Shown here piece after piece: positions 1 to 9,083 of a stretch of DNA of 64,000 nt (position 1 is its first letter; each line of letters opens with the position of its first letter). This DNA is from Micromonospora sp. M71_S20 (lineage in GTDB: Bacteria; Actinomycetota; Actinomycetes; Mycobacteriales; Micromonosporaceae). The stretch lies in assembly GCF_003664255.1 (NCBI RefSeq), contig NZ_RCCV01000001.1:3906001-3970000 (forward strand). Reading direction: 5' to 3'. Both the position numbers and the translations under genes were made by a program. The notes below the pieces were generated by a model that was given only the letters and a program-made list of their open reading frames with translations, did no database searches and was not told the origin of the DNA.

Positions 1-281
1 CCATGGTGATCCACCCGGGCTGGTTCGACCGGTCGCCCTGCGGCACCGGCACGTCGGCGCGGATGGCGCAGCTGCACGCCCGGGGCCTGCTCCCGTTCGA
101 CCGGGACTTCGTCAACGAGTCCCTGCTCGGCACCCGGTTCGTCGGGCGACTGGTCGGCACCACCACCGTCGCGGGTCGCCCGGCGGTGGTGCCGACCGTC
201 ACCGGGCGGGCCTGGCTGACCGGCACCGCCCAGTACTTCCTCGACCCTGACGACCCCTTCCCGGCGGGATTCCTGTGGTGA
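1..281 (+). CDS. Proline racemase-family protein, probable 4-hydroxyproline 2-epimerase (C-terminal part)
   Basis: Only the last ~93 codons are present; the gene starts upstream of the window. The fragment contains SPCGTGTSA, the second catalytic-cysteine motif of the proline racemase / 4-hydroxyproline epimerase family. These enzymes use two cysteines to invert C-alpha; the hydroxyproline members turn trans-4-hydroxy-L-proline into cis-4-hydroxy-D-proline in the cytoplasm. Sequence alone cannot separate racemase, epimerase and 3-hydroxyproline dehydratase here. The three-gene D-hydroxyproline dehydrogenase set downstream favours the epimerase. The stop codon overlaps the start region of the aldehyde dehydrogenase gene, so both probably share one transcript. 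Confidence 0.8.
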   Translation, partial: MVIHPGWFDRSPCGTGTSARMAQLHARGLLPFDRDFVNESLLGTRFVGRLVGTTTVAGRPAVVPTVTGRAWLTGTAQYFLDPDDPFPAGFLW

Positions 282-1684
282 GTGAGCTGATTCGGAGTCG
301 TTCCCCGCAGTGCCCGAGCGACGTGGTCGTCCAGCGGGCCGCGGCGACCCAGGAGGAGGTCCGGGCGCTGGCCGCGCGGGCGCGTACCGCACAGGCCGGG
401 TGGTGCCGGGAAGGGCCGGCCGGCCGCGCCTCGGCCCTGCGCGCGGCGGCCGACCGGCTGCGCGACCGGGCCGACGCGGTCGCCGACCTCGTCGTCCGCG
501 AGGTCGGCAAGCCGGTGAGCGAGGCCCGCGCCGAGGTGGACCGCGGCGCGGCCATCCTGGACTACTACGCGCAGGCCTGCTATGCCGCGACCGGTGACGT
601 GCTGGCACCCTCGCTCCCGGCGCACCAGCCCGGCCTGCTCTTCACCGAACGCCGCCCGCGCGGCGTCGCCGGGCTGGTCACGCCGTGGAACTTCCCGCTG
701 GCCATCCCGCTGTGGAAGGCCGCACCGGCGCTCGCCACCGGCAACGCCGTGCTGCTCAAGCCCTCCCCGGACGCGCTCGCCTGCGGCGAGGCCGTCGAGG
801 GGCTGTTCGAAGGGCTGCTGCCGAACGGACTGCTGCACGTCGTACCGGGCGGGACGGAGACCGGACGGGCGGTCGTCGAGGCGAGCGACGTCGTCTCGTT
901 CACCGGGTCCGCGACCGTCGGCGCTCAGGTCACGGTCGCGGCCGCCCGCGCCGGGCTGCCGGTGCAGGCGGAGATGGGCGGCCAGAACGCGGCCCTGGTG
1001 CTGCCCGACGCGGATCTCGGGCAGACCGCCGCGCTCCTGGCCAACGCCGCGATGGGGTACGCCGGGCAGAAGTGCACCGCGACCCGGCGGATCGTCGTGG
1101 TGGGCGACGCGCGGGAGTTCACCGAGGCGCTGGTGGCCGCCGTGGCGTCGTTGCGGTTCGGCGATCCGGCCGAGGCGACCGTGGTCGCCGGCCCGGTGAT
1201 CGACGCGGCGGCGCGCAGCCGGGTCCTCGAGGCCACCGAGGCCGCGCGGGCGAGCGGGGCGCGGCTGCTCACCGGCGGCACAGGAGGCCCGACCACCGCC
1301 GACGACGGCTGGTACGTCGCGCCGGTGCTGATCGACGGGCTCGACCCGGCACACGCCGTGGCCCGGGAGGAGACCTTCGGGCCGCTGGCCACGATCCTGG
1401 CCGTGCCGGACCTGGCCAGCGCAGTCGACCTGGTCAACGACGTGCGGTACGGGCTGGTCACCTCCGTGCACGGCCGCGACGTCGGAGCGCTGCTCGACGC
1501 CGCCCGGCGGGTCGACACCGGCCTGATCCGGGTCAACGCGCCGACGACCGGGGTGGACTTCCACGCGCCATTCGGCGGCGAGAAGGCCTCCAGCTACGGC
1601 CCGCGCGAACAGGGCACCGCCGCCCTGCACTTCTACACCTCGGTTCGCACCGTCACCTTCGCGGCGCCGCCGCGACCCAACTGA
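275..1684 (+). CDS. NAD(P)-dependent aldehyde dehydrogenase, probable alpha-ketoglutarate semialdehyde dehydrogenase
   Basis: A 469-residue protein of normal aldehyde dehydrogenase length. Visible motifs are the cofactor-site TPWNFP (near residue 135) and FTGSATVG (near 210), the general-base glutamate in EMGG (near 232), the catalytic cysteine in GQKCTATRR (near 267) and EETFGPL (near 368). Its place between a hydroxyproline epimerase and dehydrogenase genes suggests it performs the last step of hydroxyproline breakdown, oxidising 2-oxoglutarate semialdehyde to 2-oxoglutarate. That substrate is inferred from context. Two adjacent GTG codons (275 and 278) are possible starts; both overlap the upstream stop, implying translational coupling. 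The deaminase that would supply the semialdehyde is not in the window and may lie upstream. Confidence 0.85.
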   Translation: MVSELIRSRSPQCPSDVVVQRAAATQEEVRALAARARTAQAGWCREGPAGRASALRAAADRLRDRADAVADLVVREVGKPVSEARAEVDRGAAILDYYAQACYAATGDVLAPSLPAHQPGLLFTERRPRGVAGLVTPWNFPLAIPLWKAAPALATGNAVLLKPSPDALACGEAVEGLFEGLLPNGLLHVVPGGTETGRAVVEASDVVSFTGSATVGAQVTVAAARAGLPVQAEMGGQNAALVLPDADLGQTAALLANAAMGYAGQKCTATRRIVVVGDAREFTEALVAAVASLRFGDPAEATVVAGPVIDAAARSRVLEATEAARASGARLLTGGTGGPTTADDGWYVAPVLIDGLDPAHAVAREETFGPLATILAVPDLASAVDLVNDVRYGLVTSVHGRDVGALLDAARRVDTGLIRVNAPTTGVDFHAPFGGEKASSYGPREQGTAALHFYTSVRTVTFAAPPRPN

Positions 1685-1719
1685 CCCACCCCACCCACCA
1701 TCCCCGTCAAGGAGCCGCT

Positions 1720-3135
1720 GTGACCCGCGCCGACCTGCGTACCGGCAGCCACGACCTGCCGGTCAGCCCCGCGCTCGAGGAGTTCATGTCGTCCGGCTGG
1801 GCGGACACCGAGCAGTACGACCTGCCGGTCGACGAGGTCGCCGGCTGGGCCGCGACCCGGCGTGCGCGCCTGCACGACCTGTTCGCCGGCCAGCGCCTGG
1901 TGGTCCCGGCCGGGGGCTACAAGCAGCGCTCCAACGACCAGAACTTCCGCTTCCGACCCCACTCGGCCTACACCTGGCTGACCGGCGATCAGTCCTCCGA
2001 CGGCGTCCTGGTGATCGAACCCGACGGAGAAGCCACGCTGTTCCTGCGCCCACGCTCGGGGCGCAAGGACGGCGAGTTCTTCCGGGACCGGGTCTACGGC
2101 GAGCTGTGGGCCGGCCGGCGCCCCACGCTGGGGGAGAGCAGCCGGCGGCTCGCCCTGCCGACCCGCCACGTCGCCGAGCTGGCGCCGGCGCTGGCCGGGG
2201 CGCACACGCCGACCCGGGTGCTGCGCGACGTCGACCGGGGCGTCGACGCGCTGCTCGGCGGCGGGGCCACCGCCGGCGATGCCGAGTTCGCCACGGTGCT
2301 GGCCGAACTCCGCCTGCTCAAGGACCCCTGGGAGATCGCCCAGTTGGAGCAGGCGGTGGCCACCACGACCCGGGGCTTCGAAGACGTGGTGCGGGCGCTG
2401 CCGATGGCGATGCGTACGTCCGAGCGGTATCTGGAGGGGGTGTTCTGGCAGCGCGCCCGGCTGGAGGGCAACGACGTCGGCTACCAGTCCATCGTGGCCG
2501 CCGGCGCGCACGCGGCGACCCTGCACTGGAACGACAACGACGGGCCGGTCCGCGACGGTGACCTGCTGCTGCTCGACGCCGGGGCGGAGACCCGGTCGCT
2601 GTACACCGCCGACATCACCCGGGTGCTGCCGGTCTCCGGCCGGTTCAGCCCCCTGCAGCGTGATCTGTACGAGCTGTGCCGGCGGGCCAACGACGCCGCG
2701 CTGGAGTGCCTGCGGCCGGGCGCGCGGTTCCGGGCGTTCCACGAGGCGGCGATGACCGTGCTGGTGCACGGGCTGGCGGATCTCGGGGTGCTGCCCTGCA
2801 CGCCGGAGCAGTCGTTGGCGGAGGACAGCGGCCTGCACCGCCGGTGGACCCTCTGCGGCTCGGGCCACATGCTCGGTCTGGACGTGCACGACTGCGCCGC
2901 CGCCCGGTCCGACACCTACCTCGACGGCCGGCTGGCGGCCGGCCACGTGCTGACCGTGGAACCGGGACTGTACTTCCAGCCGGACGACGAACTCATCCCC
3001 GCCGAGCTGCGCGGGCTGGGCATGCGCATCGAGGAGGACGTGCTGATCACCGACGACGGATACCGCATGCTCTCCGACGACCTGCCCCGCCGCGCGGACG
3101 ACGTCGAGGCGTGGATGCACCGCATCGCTTCATGA
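1720..3135 (+). CDS. Xaa-Pro aminopeptidase (M24B family)
   Basis: A 471-residue cytoplasmic metallopeptidase predicted to remove the N-terminal residue next to proline or hydroxyproline. An N-terminal aminopeptidase-P-type domain is followed by the M24 pita-bread fold. The five expected dinuclear-metal ligands are visible: Asp in LLLLDAGAE (near 286), Asp in TADITR (near 298), His in GSGHMLG (near 382), Glu in TVEPGLY (near 413) and Glu in MRIEED (near 438). I chose GTG 1720 because AAGGAG lies 5-10 bases upstream. The reading frame stays open further upstream with no plausible start. Embedded in a hydroxyproline operon, it fits trimming of imported collagen-derived peptides. Its stop overlaps the next start (ATGA). 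Confidence 0.92.
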   Translation: MTRADLRTGSHDLPVSPALEEFMSSGWADTEQYDLPVDEVAGWAATRRARLHDLFAGQRLVVPAGGYKQRSNDQNFRFRPHSAYTWLTGDQSSDGVLVIEPDGEATLFLRPRSGRKDGEFFRDRVYGELWAGRRPTLGESSRRLALPTRHVAELAPALAGAHTPTRVLRDVDRGVDALLGGGATAGDAEFATVLAELRLLKDPWEIAQLEQAVATTTRGFEDVVRALPMAMRTSERYLEGVFWQRARLEGNDVGYQSIVAAGAHAATLHWNDNDGPVRDGDLLLLDAGAETRSLYTADITRVLPVSGRFSPLQRDLYELCRRANDAALECLRPGARFRAFHEAAMTVLVHGLADLGVLPCTPEQSLAEDSGLHRRWTLCGSGHMLGLDVHDCAAARSDTYLDGRLAAGHVLTVEPGLYFQPDDELIPAELRGLGMRIEEDVLITDDGYRMLSDDLPRRADDVEAWMHRIAS

Positions 3136-4280
3136 CCACCGCCAGCCCGGACGTCGTCGTCATCGGGGCGGGCATGGTCGGCGTCGCCTGCGCCTACTAC
3201 GCCGCCCGCGCCGGACTGACCGTCACCGTGGTCGACCGGGGCGGAGTGGCCGCCGGCACCACCGGCGCCGGCGAGGGCAACATCCTCGTCTCCGACAAGC
3301 CGCCCGGGCCGGAGCTGGCGCTGGCCCGCCACTCCGTCGCCCTGTGGCGGGAACTCGGGGAGACCCTGGGCGCGGAACGGATCGAGCTGGAACACAAGGG
3401 CGGCCTGGTGGTGGCCGCCTCGCCGGCCGAACACGCCGCGCTGCGGGCGTTCGCCGCGAGCCAGCGCGGGGCCGGGGTCGAGGCGTACGAGGTTGCCGCC
3501 GACGCGTTGCCCGACCACGAGCCGCACCTGGCCCGGGACCTCGCCGGCGGCGTGCACTATCCGCAGGACACGCAGGTGCAGCCGATGCTGGCCGCCGCAC
3601 ACCTGCTGCGCGCCGCCCGGGTGCGGGTGCTGACCGGGACCACGGTCGTCGGTGTGCGCCGCGACGCCGCGGGAGCGGTCCGGGGCGTGGTGACCGACCG
3701 GGGAACGCTGCACACCACGACGGTGGTCAACGCCGCCGGCGTCTGGGCCGGCGAGGTCGCCGCCCTGGCCGGCGTCGAGCTGCCGATCCTGCCCCGTCGC
3801 GGCTTCATCCTCGTCACCGAGGCGCTGCCGCCACTGGTGCGGCACAAGGTGTACGCGGCCGGCTACGTCGCCAACGTCGGCCGCAGCACGGGCGACCTGG
3901 AGGTGTCGCCGGTGGTGGAGGGCACCAGGGCGGGCACGATCCTGATCGGCTCCACCCGGGAACGGGTGGGATTCGATCCGACCTTCCCGCTGCCGGCGCT
4001 GCGCCGGCTGGCGGCGGGAGCGGTCCGGCTCTTCCCGGTCCTCGGCCGGGTCTCGGCGATCCGCGCCTACCGGGGGTTCCGGCCCTACAGCCCCGACCAC
4101 CTGCCGGTGATCGGCGCCGATCCCCGGGCGCCGGGCCTCTACCACGCCGCCGGCCACGAGGGGGCCGGGATCGGTCTCGCCCCGGCCACCGGGCACGCCG
4201 TCGCGGCGCTGCTGACCGGGCGCCGCCCGGACGTGGACCTACGACCATTCGCCCCGGAGCGCCATGATGTTCACCTTTGA
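3132..4280 (+). CDS. D-hydroxyproline dehydrogenase, FAD (DAO-type) subunit
   Basis: A 382-residue FAD-dependent oxidoreductase of the DAO superfamily. The N-terminus has a dinucleotide-binding motif (VVVIGAGMVGVACAYYA) and the C-terminus has the family pattern around YRGFRPYSPDHLP and the flavin-contacting GHEGAGIGLAPATG. In the characterised LhpB/E/F-type dehydrogenase such a subunit oxidises cis-4-hydroxy-D-proline to pyrroline-4-hydroxy-2-carboxylate and works with a [2Fe-2S] subunit and an FAD/NAD subunit; exactly those two genes follow here. The start ATG 3132 overlaps the preceding stop, and the end overlaps the next gene by 17 bases. A plain D-amino-acid or glycine oxidase is the alternative, less likely because of the partner genes. 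Confidence 0.85.
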   Translation: MTTASPDVVVIGAGMVGVACAYYAARAGLTVTVVDRGGVAAGTTGAGEGNILVSDKPPGPELALARHSVALWRELGETLGAERIELEHKGGLVVAASPAEHAALRAFAASQRGAGVEAYEVAADALPDHEPHLARDLAGGVHYPQDTQVQPMLAAAHLLRAARVRVLTGTTVVGVRRDAAGAVRGVVTDRGTLHTTTVVNAAGVWAGEVAALAGVELPILPRRGFILVTEALPPLVRHKVYAAGYVANVGRSTGDLEVSPVVEGTRAGTILIGSTRERVGFDPTFPLPALRRLAAGAVRLFPVLGRVSAIRAYRGFRPYSPDHLPVIGADPRAPGLYHAAGHEGAGIGLAPATGHAVAALLTGRRPDVDLRPFAPERHDVHL

Positions 4281-4518
4281 CGGCCGCCCCGTCCCCACCG
4301 ACGGGCGACGGACGATCGCCGCCGCGCTGCTCGCCGCCGGCGTCCGCTCGTGGCGCCGGACCCGGGTCGGTGGCCGACCCCGGGGGATCTTCTGCGGGAT
4401 CGGAATCTGCTTCGACTGCCTGGTCCGCGTCAACGGGGCGTCGTCTCAGCGCGCCTGCCTGGTCATCGCCCGCCCGGGCGACGTGGTCGAGACCCACGAC
4501 GACGGGCCGCGGCCGTGA
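4264..4518 (+). CDS. Small [2Fe-2S] ferredoxin-like subunit of D-hydroxyproline dehydrogenase
   Basis: An 84-residue protein matching the small (2Fe-2S)-binding subunits of the hydrogen-cyanide-synthase / sarcosine-oxidase / D-hydroxyproline-dehydrogenase group. It has the ligand pattern C-x4-C-x2-C (FCGIGICFDC, near residues 44-53) with a fourth cysteine in QRACLV near 65. It would pass electrons between the flavin subunits. ATG 4264 and 4267 are adjacent alternatives. It overlaps the upstream gene by 17 bases and its TGA overlaps the GTG of the next gene, so the three subunits appear tightly coupled. Confidence 0.85.
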   Translation: MMFTFDGRPVPTDGRRTIAAALLAAGVRSWRRTRVGGRPRGIFCGIGICFDCLVRVNGASSQRACLVIARPGDVVETHDDGPRP

Positions 4519-5908
4519 CCGCGTACGACGTGGTGGTGATCGGCGCCGGACCGGCCGGGCTGGCCGCGGCGGCCTCGGCGGCGCGGGCCGGCTGCCGGGT
4601 GGCGGTGCTGGACGCCGGGCCACGGCCGGGCGGGCAGTTCTGGCGGCACCGGCCCGACGCGGACGGCAGCGGCCACCCCGACTGGTCGACGTTCGCCCGG
4701 CTGCGTGGGCAACTCGGCCGGGTCGACCACCGCGCCGACGCCGCCGTCTGGTTCGTCGAGTTCCGCCGGGCCACGGCGGGCTGCACCGATCCGGAGTTCA
4801 CCGTGCAGACCCGGTCGGGGGCGGTGCGCGGGCGCCGGCTGGTCGTCGCCACCGGCGCCCACGACCGGGTCGTGCCGTTCCCGGGCTGGGACCTGCCCGG
4901 GGTGGTGACCGCCGGCGGCGCCCAGGCCCTGCTCAAGGGCCAGGGGGTGACCTTCGCGCGGCGGATCGTGGTGGCGGGAACGGGACCGTTCCTGCTGCCG
5001 GTCGCGACCGGCCTCGCCGAGGCGGGCGGCACCGTCGTCGGCGTCTACGAGGCGAACGACCCGGCGGGGTACGCCCGCCACCTCCGTGCGGTCGCCGGCG
5101 CGGCCGGCAAGCTCGCCGAGGCCGGCCGGTACGGCTGGCGGATGCTCCGGCACACGGTGCCCTACCACCGCCGGATGGCGGTGGTGGCCGCGCACGGCAC
5201 CGACCACCTGACCGGGGTGACCGTCGCCCCGGTCGGTCCCGGCGGCACCGTGTCGGTCGGCACCGCACCGAGGTGGAGTGCGACGGCCTCGCGGTGGGCT
5301 TCGGATTCACCCCGCAGGTGGAGTTGGCCGTGGCCCTGGGCTGCGCGACCCGGCTGGACTCCGACGGCAGCCTGGTGCTGGCCGTCGACGCGGCCCAGAC
5401 GACCTCGGTGCCGGGGGTGTACGCCGCCGGTGAGGTCACCGGCGTCGGCGGTGCCGCCCTGGCGCTGGTGGAGGGACAGCTGGCCGGGGGCGCCGCCGCG
5501 CTCTCTCTCAGCCGTCCGCCGCCCTGGTCGGCCCGCCGGCACGACCGCCTGCTGCGTGCCCGGCGTCGGCTGCGCCGGTTCGCGACGGCGCTGCACGCGG
5601 TCCATCCCGTGCCGGCCGGCTGGCCGGACTGGTGCGCCGACGACACGCTCGTCTGCCGGTGCGAGGAGGTGCCCGCCGGAGCGGTCCGGCGGGCGGTGCG
5701 GGAGCTGTCCGCCACCGACGCCCGTGGCGCGAAGCTGCTGACCCGGGCCGGGATGGGCTGGTGCCAGGGGCGGGTCTGCGGCTACGCCACCGCCTGCCTG
5801 GCGGCGCGGGAGGCGGGCCGGACGGCCGGTGCGGCCGACCTGGCCGGGTACGCGTCCCGTCCGCTGGCGCAGCCGGTCACGCTCGACGAACTCGCCGCCG
5901 AGGAGTGA
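4515..5908 (+). pseudogene. D-hydroxyproline dehydrogenase FAD/NAD subunit, frameshifted
   Basis: The first part, from GTG 4515, reads as a pyridine-nucleotide-disulfide-type oxidoreductase: FAD motif VVVIGAGPAGLAAAASAARAG, then PGGQFWR, VVATGAHDR and a second nucleotide site at VVAGTGPFLLPVA. Near 5240-5275 the homologous reading jumps by -1 into another frame. It then continues as ECDGLAVGFGF, VYAAGEVTG and a C-terminal BFD-like [2Fe-2S] region with CRCEE and CQGRVC cysteines, ending at 5908. In the original frame the ORF ends at 5741 without that domain. The combined length (~464 codons) equals an intact family member, so one base is missing. This could be a sequencing error or a real lesion. 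If real, the dehydrogenase loses its C-terminal half and iron-sulfur site. Confidence 0.82.
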
Positions 5909-5983
5909 GAGTCACGCGGCGTCGCCGGTCACGTGGTGACCGGCGACGCTTCCTCGCAGCCGGGCCGGGCCCGGCCGGTCGCG

Positions 5984-6036
5984 CGACCTGCGGGTGTGGC
6001 CGCCGCGCGAGCGCTGACTGCCACACCCGCAGGTCG
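5984..6036. terminator. Strong hairpin between convergent genes
   Basis: A perfect 17-bp inverted repeat (5984-6000 with 6020-6036) encloses a 19-base loop. It lies between the stop of the plus-strand dehydrogenase gene (5908) and the stop of the minus-strand collagenase (6049). The symmetric placement suggests a bidirectional terminator; no U-tract is evident, as is common in actinobacteria. Confidence 0.7.
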
Positions 6037-6048
6037 TGGCGCGGGTCC

Positions 6049-8592
6049 TCAGTACTCCGACCGCACGGTGACCCCGCTGAACGCCTGCTTGGCGTGCAGG
6101 CTGACGTAGTGGTAGCCGGGGGCCGGGTTGTTGATCGTGATCGTCTCACCGTTGCCGCTGGTGACCGACCGCTGGGTGTACGTGCTCGTGGTGGCCCAGC
6201 CGCTGGGGCTGTAGTACAGGTCCGCGTCGCCGGTGCCACCGGACGAGGTGATCGTCAGGCTGGCGGTGCCGGCCGGAACCTGGAGGTAGAGGTAGTGCAG
6301 GTTCCCGGCGGTGGCCTGGAGGTTGCCGCGCTGACAGTTGCGGCCCAGCGCCCGCAGGTCGCCGCCGGTGCACTCGGGCAGCGCGGCGGGGTCGCCGGTG
6401 ACGGTGACGCTCCGGGAGGTCCTGGCGGTGGCGCCCTTGTCGTCGGTGACGGTGAGCGTGACCGGGTACGTGCCGGCGGCGCGGTAGGTCTTCGTGGGGT
6501 TGGTCGCCGTCGAGGTGGTGCCGTCGCCGAAGGTCCAGGACCGGGCGGCGATGCTGCCGTCGCCGTCGGTGGACTGGTCGGTGAAGGTGGCGCTCAGCCC
6601 GGTGGTGGCAGACGTGAACGCCGCGACCGGGGCCTGGTTCGCGGGCGGGTTGGTGGCGCCGCCGCAGTTGCCGGCCGAGCAGGCGTCGAGCCAGGCGTAC
6701 CAGTCGGCGTCGTAGCGGCTGCCGATGGTGTCGGTCAACAGCGTGCGGGCGGCGTTCCAGTTGCCCGTGCGGTAGTGCCCGAGCAGCGTGGTGACGTCGC
6801 CGCGGTGCGACTGGAGCATGTACCGCACCGCCAGGTAGCCCCACCGGTAGACGCGGGTGGTGTCGTGGCTGTACGTGGTGTCGAAGAGCGTACGCAGCGG
6901 GTATGTCTTCTTTCCGGCCTCGGTGATCGCGGTGCCGTAGGTCAGCTCCCGGTACGAGTACGACACGTACTCGGCGAAGCCCTCGATCCACCAGATGGTG
7001 GGGGTGGCGATGTTGTCGGTGAAGTCGCCGTACATGTTGAAGCGACCGTCGAGGTAGTGGGTGTACTCGTGGTTGAGGTTCCAGATCTCGAAGGTGGGGC
7101 GCAGCCACTCCGCCTCGTAGGCGATGAAGCGCGGCTGGTTCCCGGCGACCGCCGGGTCGCCTTCGAGGTACATGCCGCCGTTGTTCGTGTCGATGCCGAA
7201 CATCGGCCCGCCGTACGTCTGGTAGTCGGCGCTGGAGTCGAAGACCACCACCTCGATGGTCGTGTTGCGGTCGTCGGCGACCGGACCCTTGTCCGCCGCC
7301 ACCGAGTGGAAGTAGGCGTCCTGGTTGCGCATGCTCGCGCACGCCCAGTCGAGCTGGGCGGAGGTCATCTGCTGGGCGCGGACGCGGATGGTGCTGCCGC
7401 AGGTGAAGGTGACCGGCAGGATCGCCGCGGCCAGGCGCGCCTGGAGGTCGCAGGTGTCGTAGTAGGCGCAGTTCGGCTTGTCGTAGTAGTCGGTCATCTC
7501 CGCGACGCCGACCCAGAGGGTGGCGGTGGAGCCGGTCATCGCGCTCAGGTCGAGCAGGCCCCGGGCCAGCGGCCGCACCTTCGACCGCAGGGCGGTGTGC
7601 TGGAGGAAGCGGCCCAGTTCGCGGCCGGCGTTGGAGACCAGGTAGCCCCGGTCGGTGCCGAGCAGGGCCCGTTTGCCGGTGGCGAAGGCGTACAGCGTGT
7701 CCAGCACGCTCGGATCGGCGGTGACGGCGCTGACGAACTCGGGCAGCTGGTGGCCCCGGAACAGCACGGTGTGGACGTTGTTGACGGCGTTGAGCATCCA
7801 CGACGAAGAGTCGTACGAGCTGTTGTAGCCGGTCAGCAGCCGCTTCACCACGTACAGGTAGCGGGCGTTCTCCTCCGCGCTGTCGATGAGGGTGACCGCC
7901 TCGGCCAGTACCTCGCCGTTGACGTCGTTGACGTCGCCGGAGCGGCCGTTGGCGAAGAACGTGTCCAGCCCGGCGCGGATGGCGGTGCGCAGGGTGGGGC
8001 CGTACGAGCCCACGGTGGCGGGGTGGTTCCACTGCACGTAGTACCCGGCCCGCAGGTACAGCACGAGCTGGGCGGTACCCGTGCCGTTGGTGCCGTCGTA
8101 GGAGGCGGCGTTGTCCCGCAGCCCGTACGCCACGCTGGTCATCTGCGCCTCGCGGAAGGCCTGGGAGGCGTCGCTTCCGGAGAGGCTGAACAGGGTGTTC
8201 ACGCAGTCGGTGGTGGACGCCCTGATCTGCTGCACCAGGGCGCTGCCGGTCCGGCTCGTGAAGTCGCCGACCGCGCAGGGCGCGGCGGCCGCCCCGCGCG
8301 TCGACGGGGCGTTGCGCCGCCCACCGTCGTCGGGCCGGTCGTAGTCGCGGCGCAGTTCCTCGCGGGACGAGGGAAGCGGGGCCCGCTCGCTCAGCGGCAG
8401 CGGCGCCCGCCGGACGTGGGCGTCGCCAGCGCCGGAGCCGAGGCCGGCGTCGCTCGGGGCGGCGCCGGTCGGCCTGGGTGACGCCGCGTGCGCGGTGCCG
8501 GAGGAGGCCATCGGGGTCAGCCCGAGCGCCAGCGCCAGTGCGAGCGGGACGGCGGGCCAGCCGCGTCGGTTTCGTGTTCTCGTGGTTCTCAC
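6049..8592 (-). CDS. Secreted M9-type collagenase with PKD and pre-peptidase C-terminal domains
   Basis: An 847-residue secreted zinc protease. GTG 8592 was chosen because AGGAGG ends six bases upstream and the product then begins with a basic stretch plus a hydrophobic core ending in AHA (signal peptide, residues ~1-34). The catalytic HEYTH (near 508-512) is followed about 30 residues later by WWIEGFAEYVS, whose glutamate is the third zinc ligand of gluzincins. The upstream ~400 residues match the helical activator region of bacterial collagenases. A PKD domain (near 650-735, with WTFGDGTTS) and a PPC domain (near 745-847) follow; both assist binding of insoluble collagen in known enzymes. 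It is convergent with the hydroxyproline operon and divergent from the glycine operon, which supports collagen as the natural substrate. Confidence 0.9.
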   Translation of the reverse strand: MRTTRTRNRRGWPAVPLALALALGLTPMASSGTAHAASPRPTGAAPSDAGLGSGAGDAHVRRAPLPLSERAPLPSSREELRRDYDRPDDGGRRNAPSTRGAAAAPCAVGDFTSRTGSALVQQIRASTTDCVNTLFSLSGSDASQAFREAQMTSVAYGLRDNAASYDGTNGTGTAQLVLYLRAGYYVQWNHPATVGSYGPTLRTAIRAGLDTFFANGRSGDVNDVNGEVLAEAVTLIDSAEENARYLYVVKRLLTGYNSSYDSSSWMLNAVNNVHTVLFRGHQLPEFVSAVTADPSVLDTLYAFATGKRALLGTDRGYLVSNAGRELGRFLQHTALRSKVRPLARGLLDLSAMTGSTATLWVGVAEMTDYYDKPNCAYYDTCDLQARLAAAILPVTFTCGSTIRVRAQQMTSAQLDWACASMRNQDAYFHSVAADKGPVADDRNTTIEVVVFDSSADYQTYGGPMFGIDTNNGGMYLEGDPAVAGNQPRFIAYEAEWLRPTFEIWNLNHEYTHYLDGRFNMYGDFTDNIATPTIWWIEGFAEYVSYSYRELTYGTAITEAGKKTYPLRTLFDTTYSHDTTRVYRWGYLAVRYMLQSHRGDVTTLLGHYRTGNWNAARTLLTDTIGSRYDADWYAWLDACSAGNCGGATNPPANQAPVAAFTSATTGLSATFTDQSTDGDGSIAARSWTFGDGTTSTATNPTKTYRAAGTYPVTLTVTDDKGATARTSRSVTVTGDPAALPECTGGDLRALGRNCQRGNLQATAGNLHYLYLQVPAGTASLTITSSGGTGDADLYYSPSGWATTSTYTQRSVTSGNGETITINNPAPGYHYVSLHAKQAFSGVTVRSEY

Positions 8593-8709
8593 GGGTCGCC
8601 TCCTGGCGTTCGTGGTCCGGCCCGCTGGCCGGCAGGTGGTGGCGGTGTGGGGTGGCTGCGGCGTCGATTCCCGTCGATCAGGTTGGGGTCCGCGCTGTAG
8701 GTGGCCAGT

Positions 8710-8738
8710 ACAATGGCACACATCACACATCGTGTAAA
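8710..8738 (-). promoter_or_regulatory. Candidate collagenase promoter with overlapping palindrome
   Basis: On the minus strand TTTACA (8738-8733) and CATTGT (8715-8710) are 17 bases apart, a weak sigma70-like arrangement about 120 bases ahead of the collagenase start. The -35 overlaps an ACAC-ATC-GTGT palindrome (8725-8735), which could be an operator. This stretch is visibly less GC-rich than its surroundings. It is a prediction only. Confidence 0.35.
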
Positions 8739-8789
8739 GAAATCGCCGATGATCGATATAAGTGACGATCCGACTACGTTCCGTTGCCG

Positions 8790-8819
8790 TTGACAGCCGC
8801 TCAGGCGGTCGCCTACGGT
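8790..8819 (+). promoter_or_regulatory. Promoter of the riboswitch-gcvT operon
   Basis: TTGACA (8790-8795) and TACGGT (8814-8819) are separated by 18 bases. The predicted start, near 8826, lies about 35 bases before the glycine riboswitch, as expected for its leader. Confidence 0.6.
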
Positions 8820-8860
8820 CTGCGGGCAACCCACAAGTACATAGACGCCGTTCGAACCCG

Positions 8861-9025
8861 CGCGGGAGAGATCCCGACCGTCCGTCGGGGCGCCGAAGGA
8901 GCAAACTCCCAAGAAACTCTCAGGCCCCGTTACCGCTCGGGTGAGGCGAACTCTGGAAAGCAGACGATCAGTCGTCTCACCCACGGTGCAAGCCGCCAAC
9001 CGGCGGTGAAGCTCTCAGGTCGATG
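8861..9025 (+). ncRNA. Tandem glycine riboswitch
   Basis: The leader ahead of gcvT carries the conserved blocks of actinobacterial glycine riboswitches in order. Aptamer 1 has GCGGGAGAG (8862-8870), CGCCGAAGGAGCAA (8891-8904) and AACTCTCAGG (8915-8924). Aptamer 2 has GGTGAGGCGAACTCTGGAAAG (8940-8960), the CACGGTGCAAGCC segment near 8983-8995, GAAGCTCTCAGG (9008-9019) and the closing GATGACAGAG. In actinobacteria such elements act as glycine ON switches for glycine cleavage genes. The GAGGGAGG ribosome site (9071-9078) follows closely, so expression may be gated by termination or by RBS access. Glycine from collagen would be a natural inducer. Confidence 0.93.
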
Positions 9026-9083
9026 ACAGAGCGGGAGGCAACCGACCGTACGACGCGACCGCGTCGGGACGAGGGAGGCCTCC

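Noticed and set aside
5632..8481. Long plus-strand open frame (949 codons) opposite the collagenase
   Set aside because: Val/Gly/Arg-rich shadow composition. The minus strand carries HEYTH, PKD and PPC domains and a good RBS.
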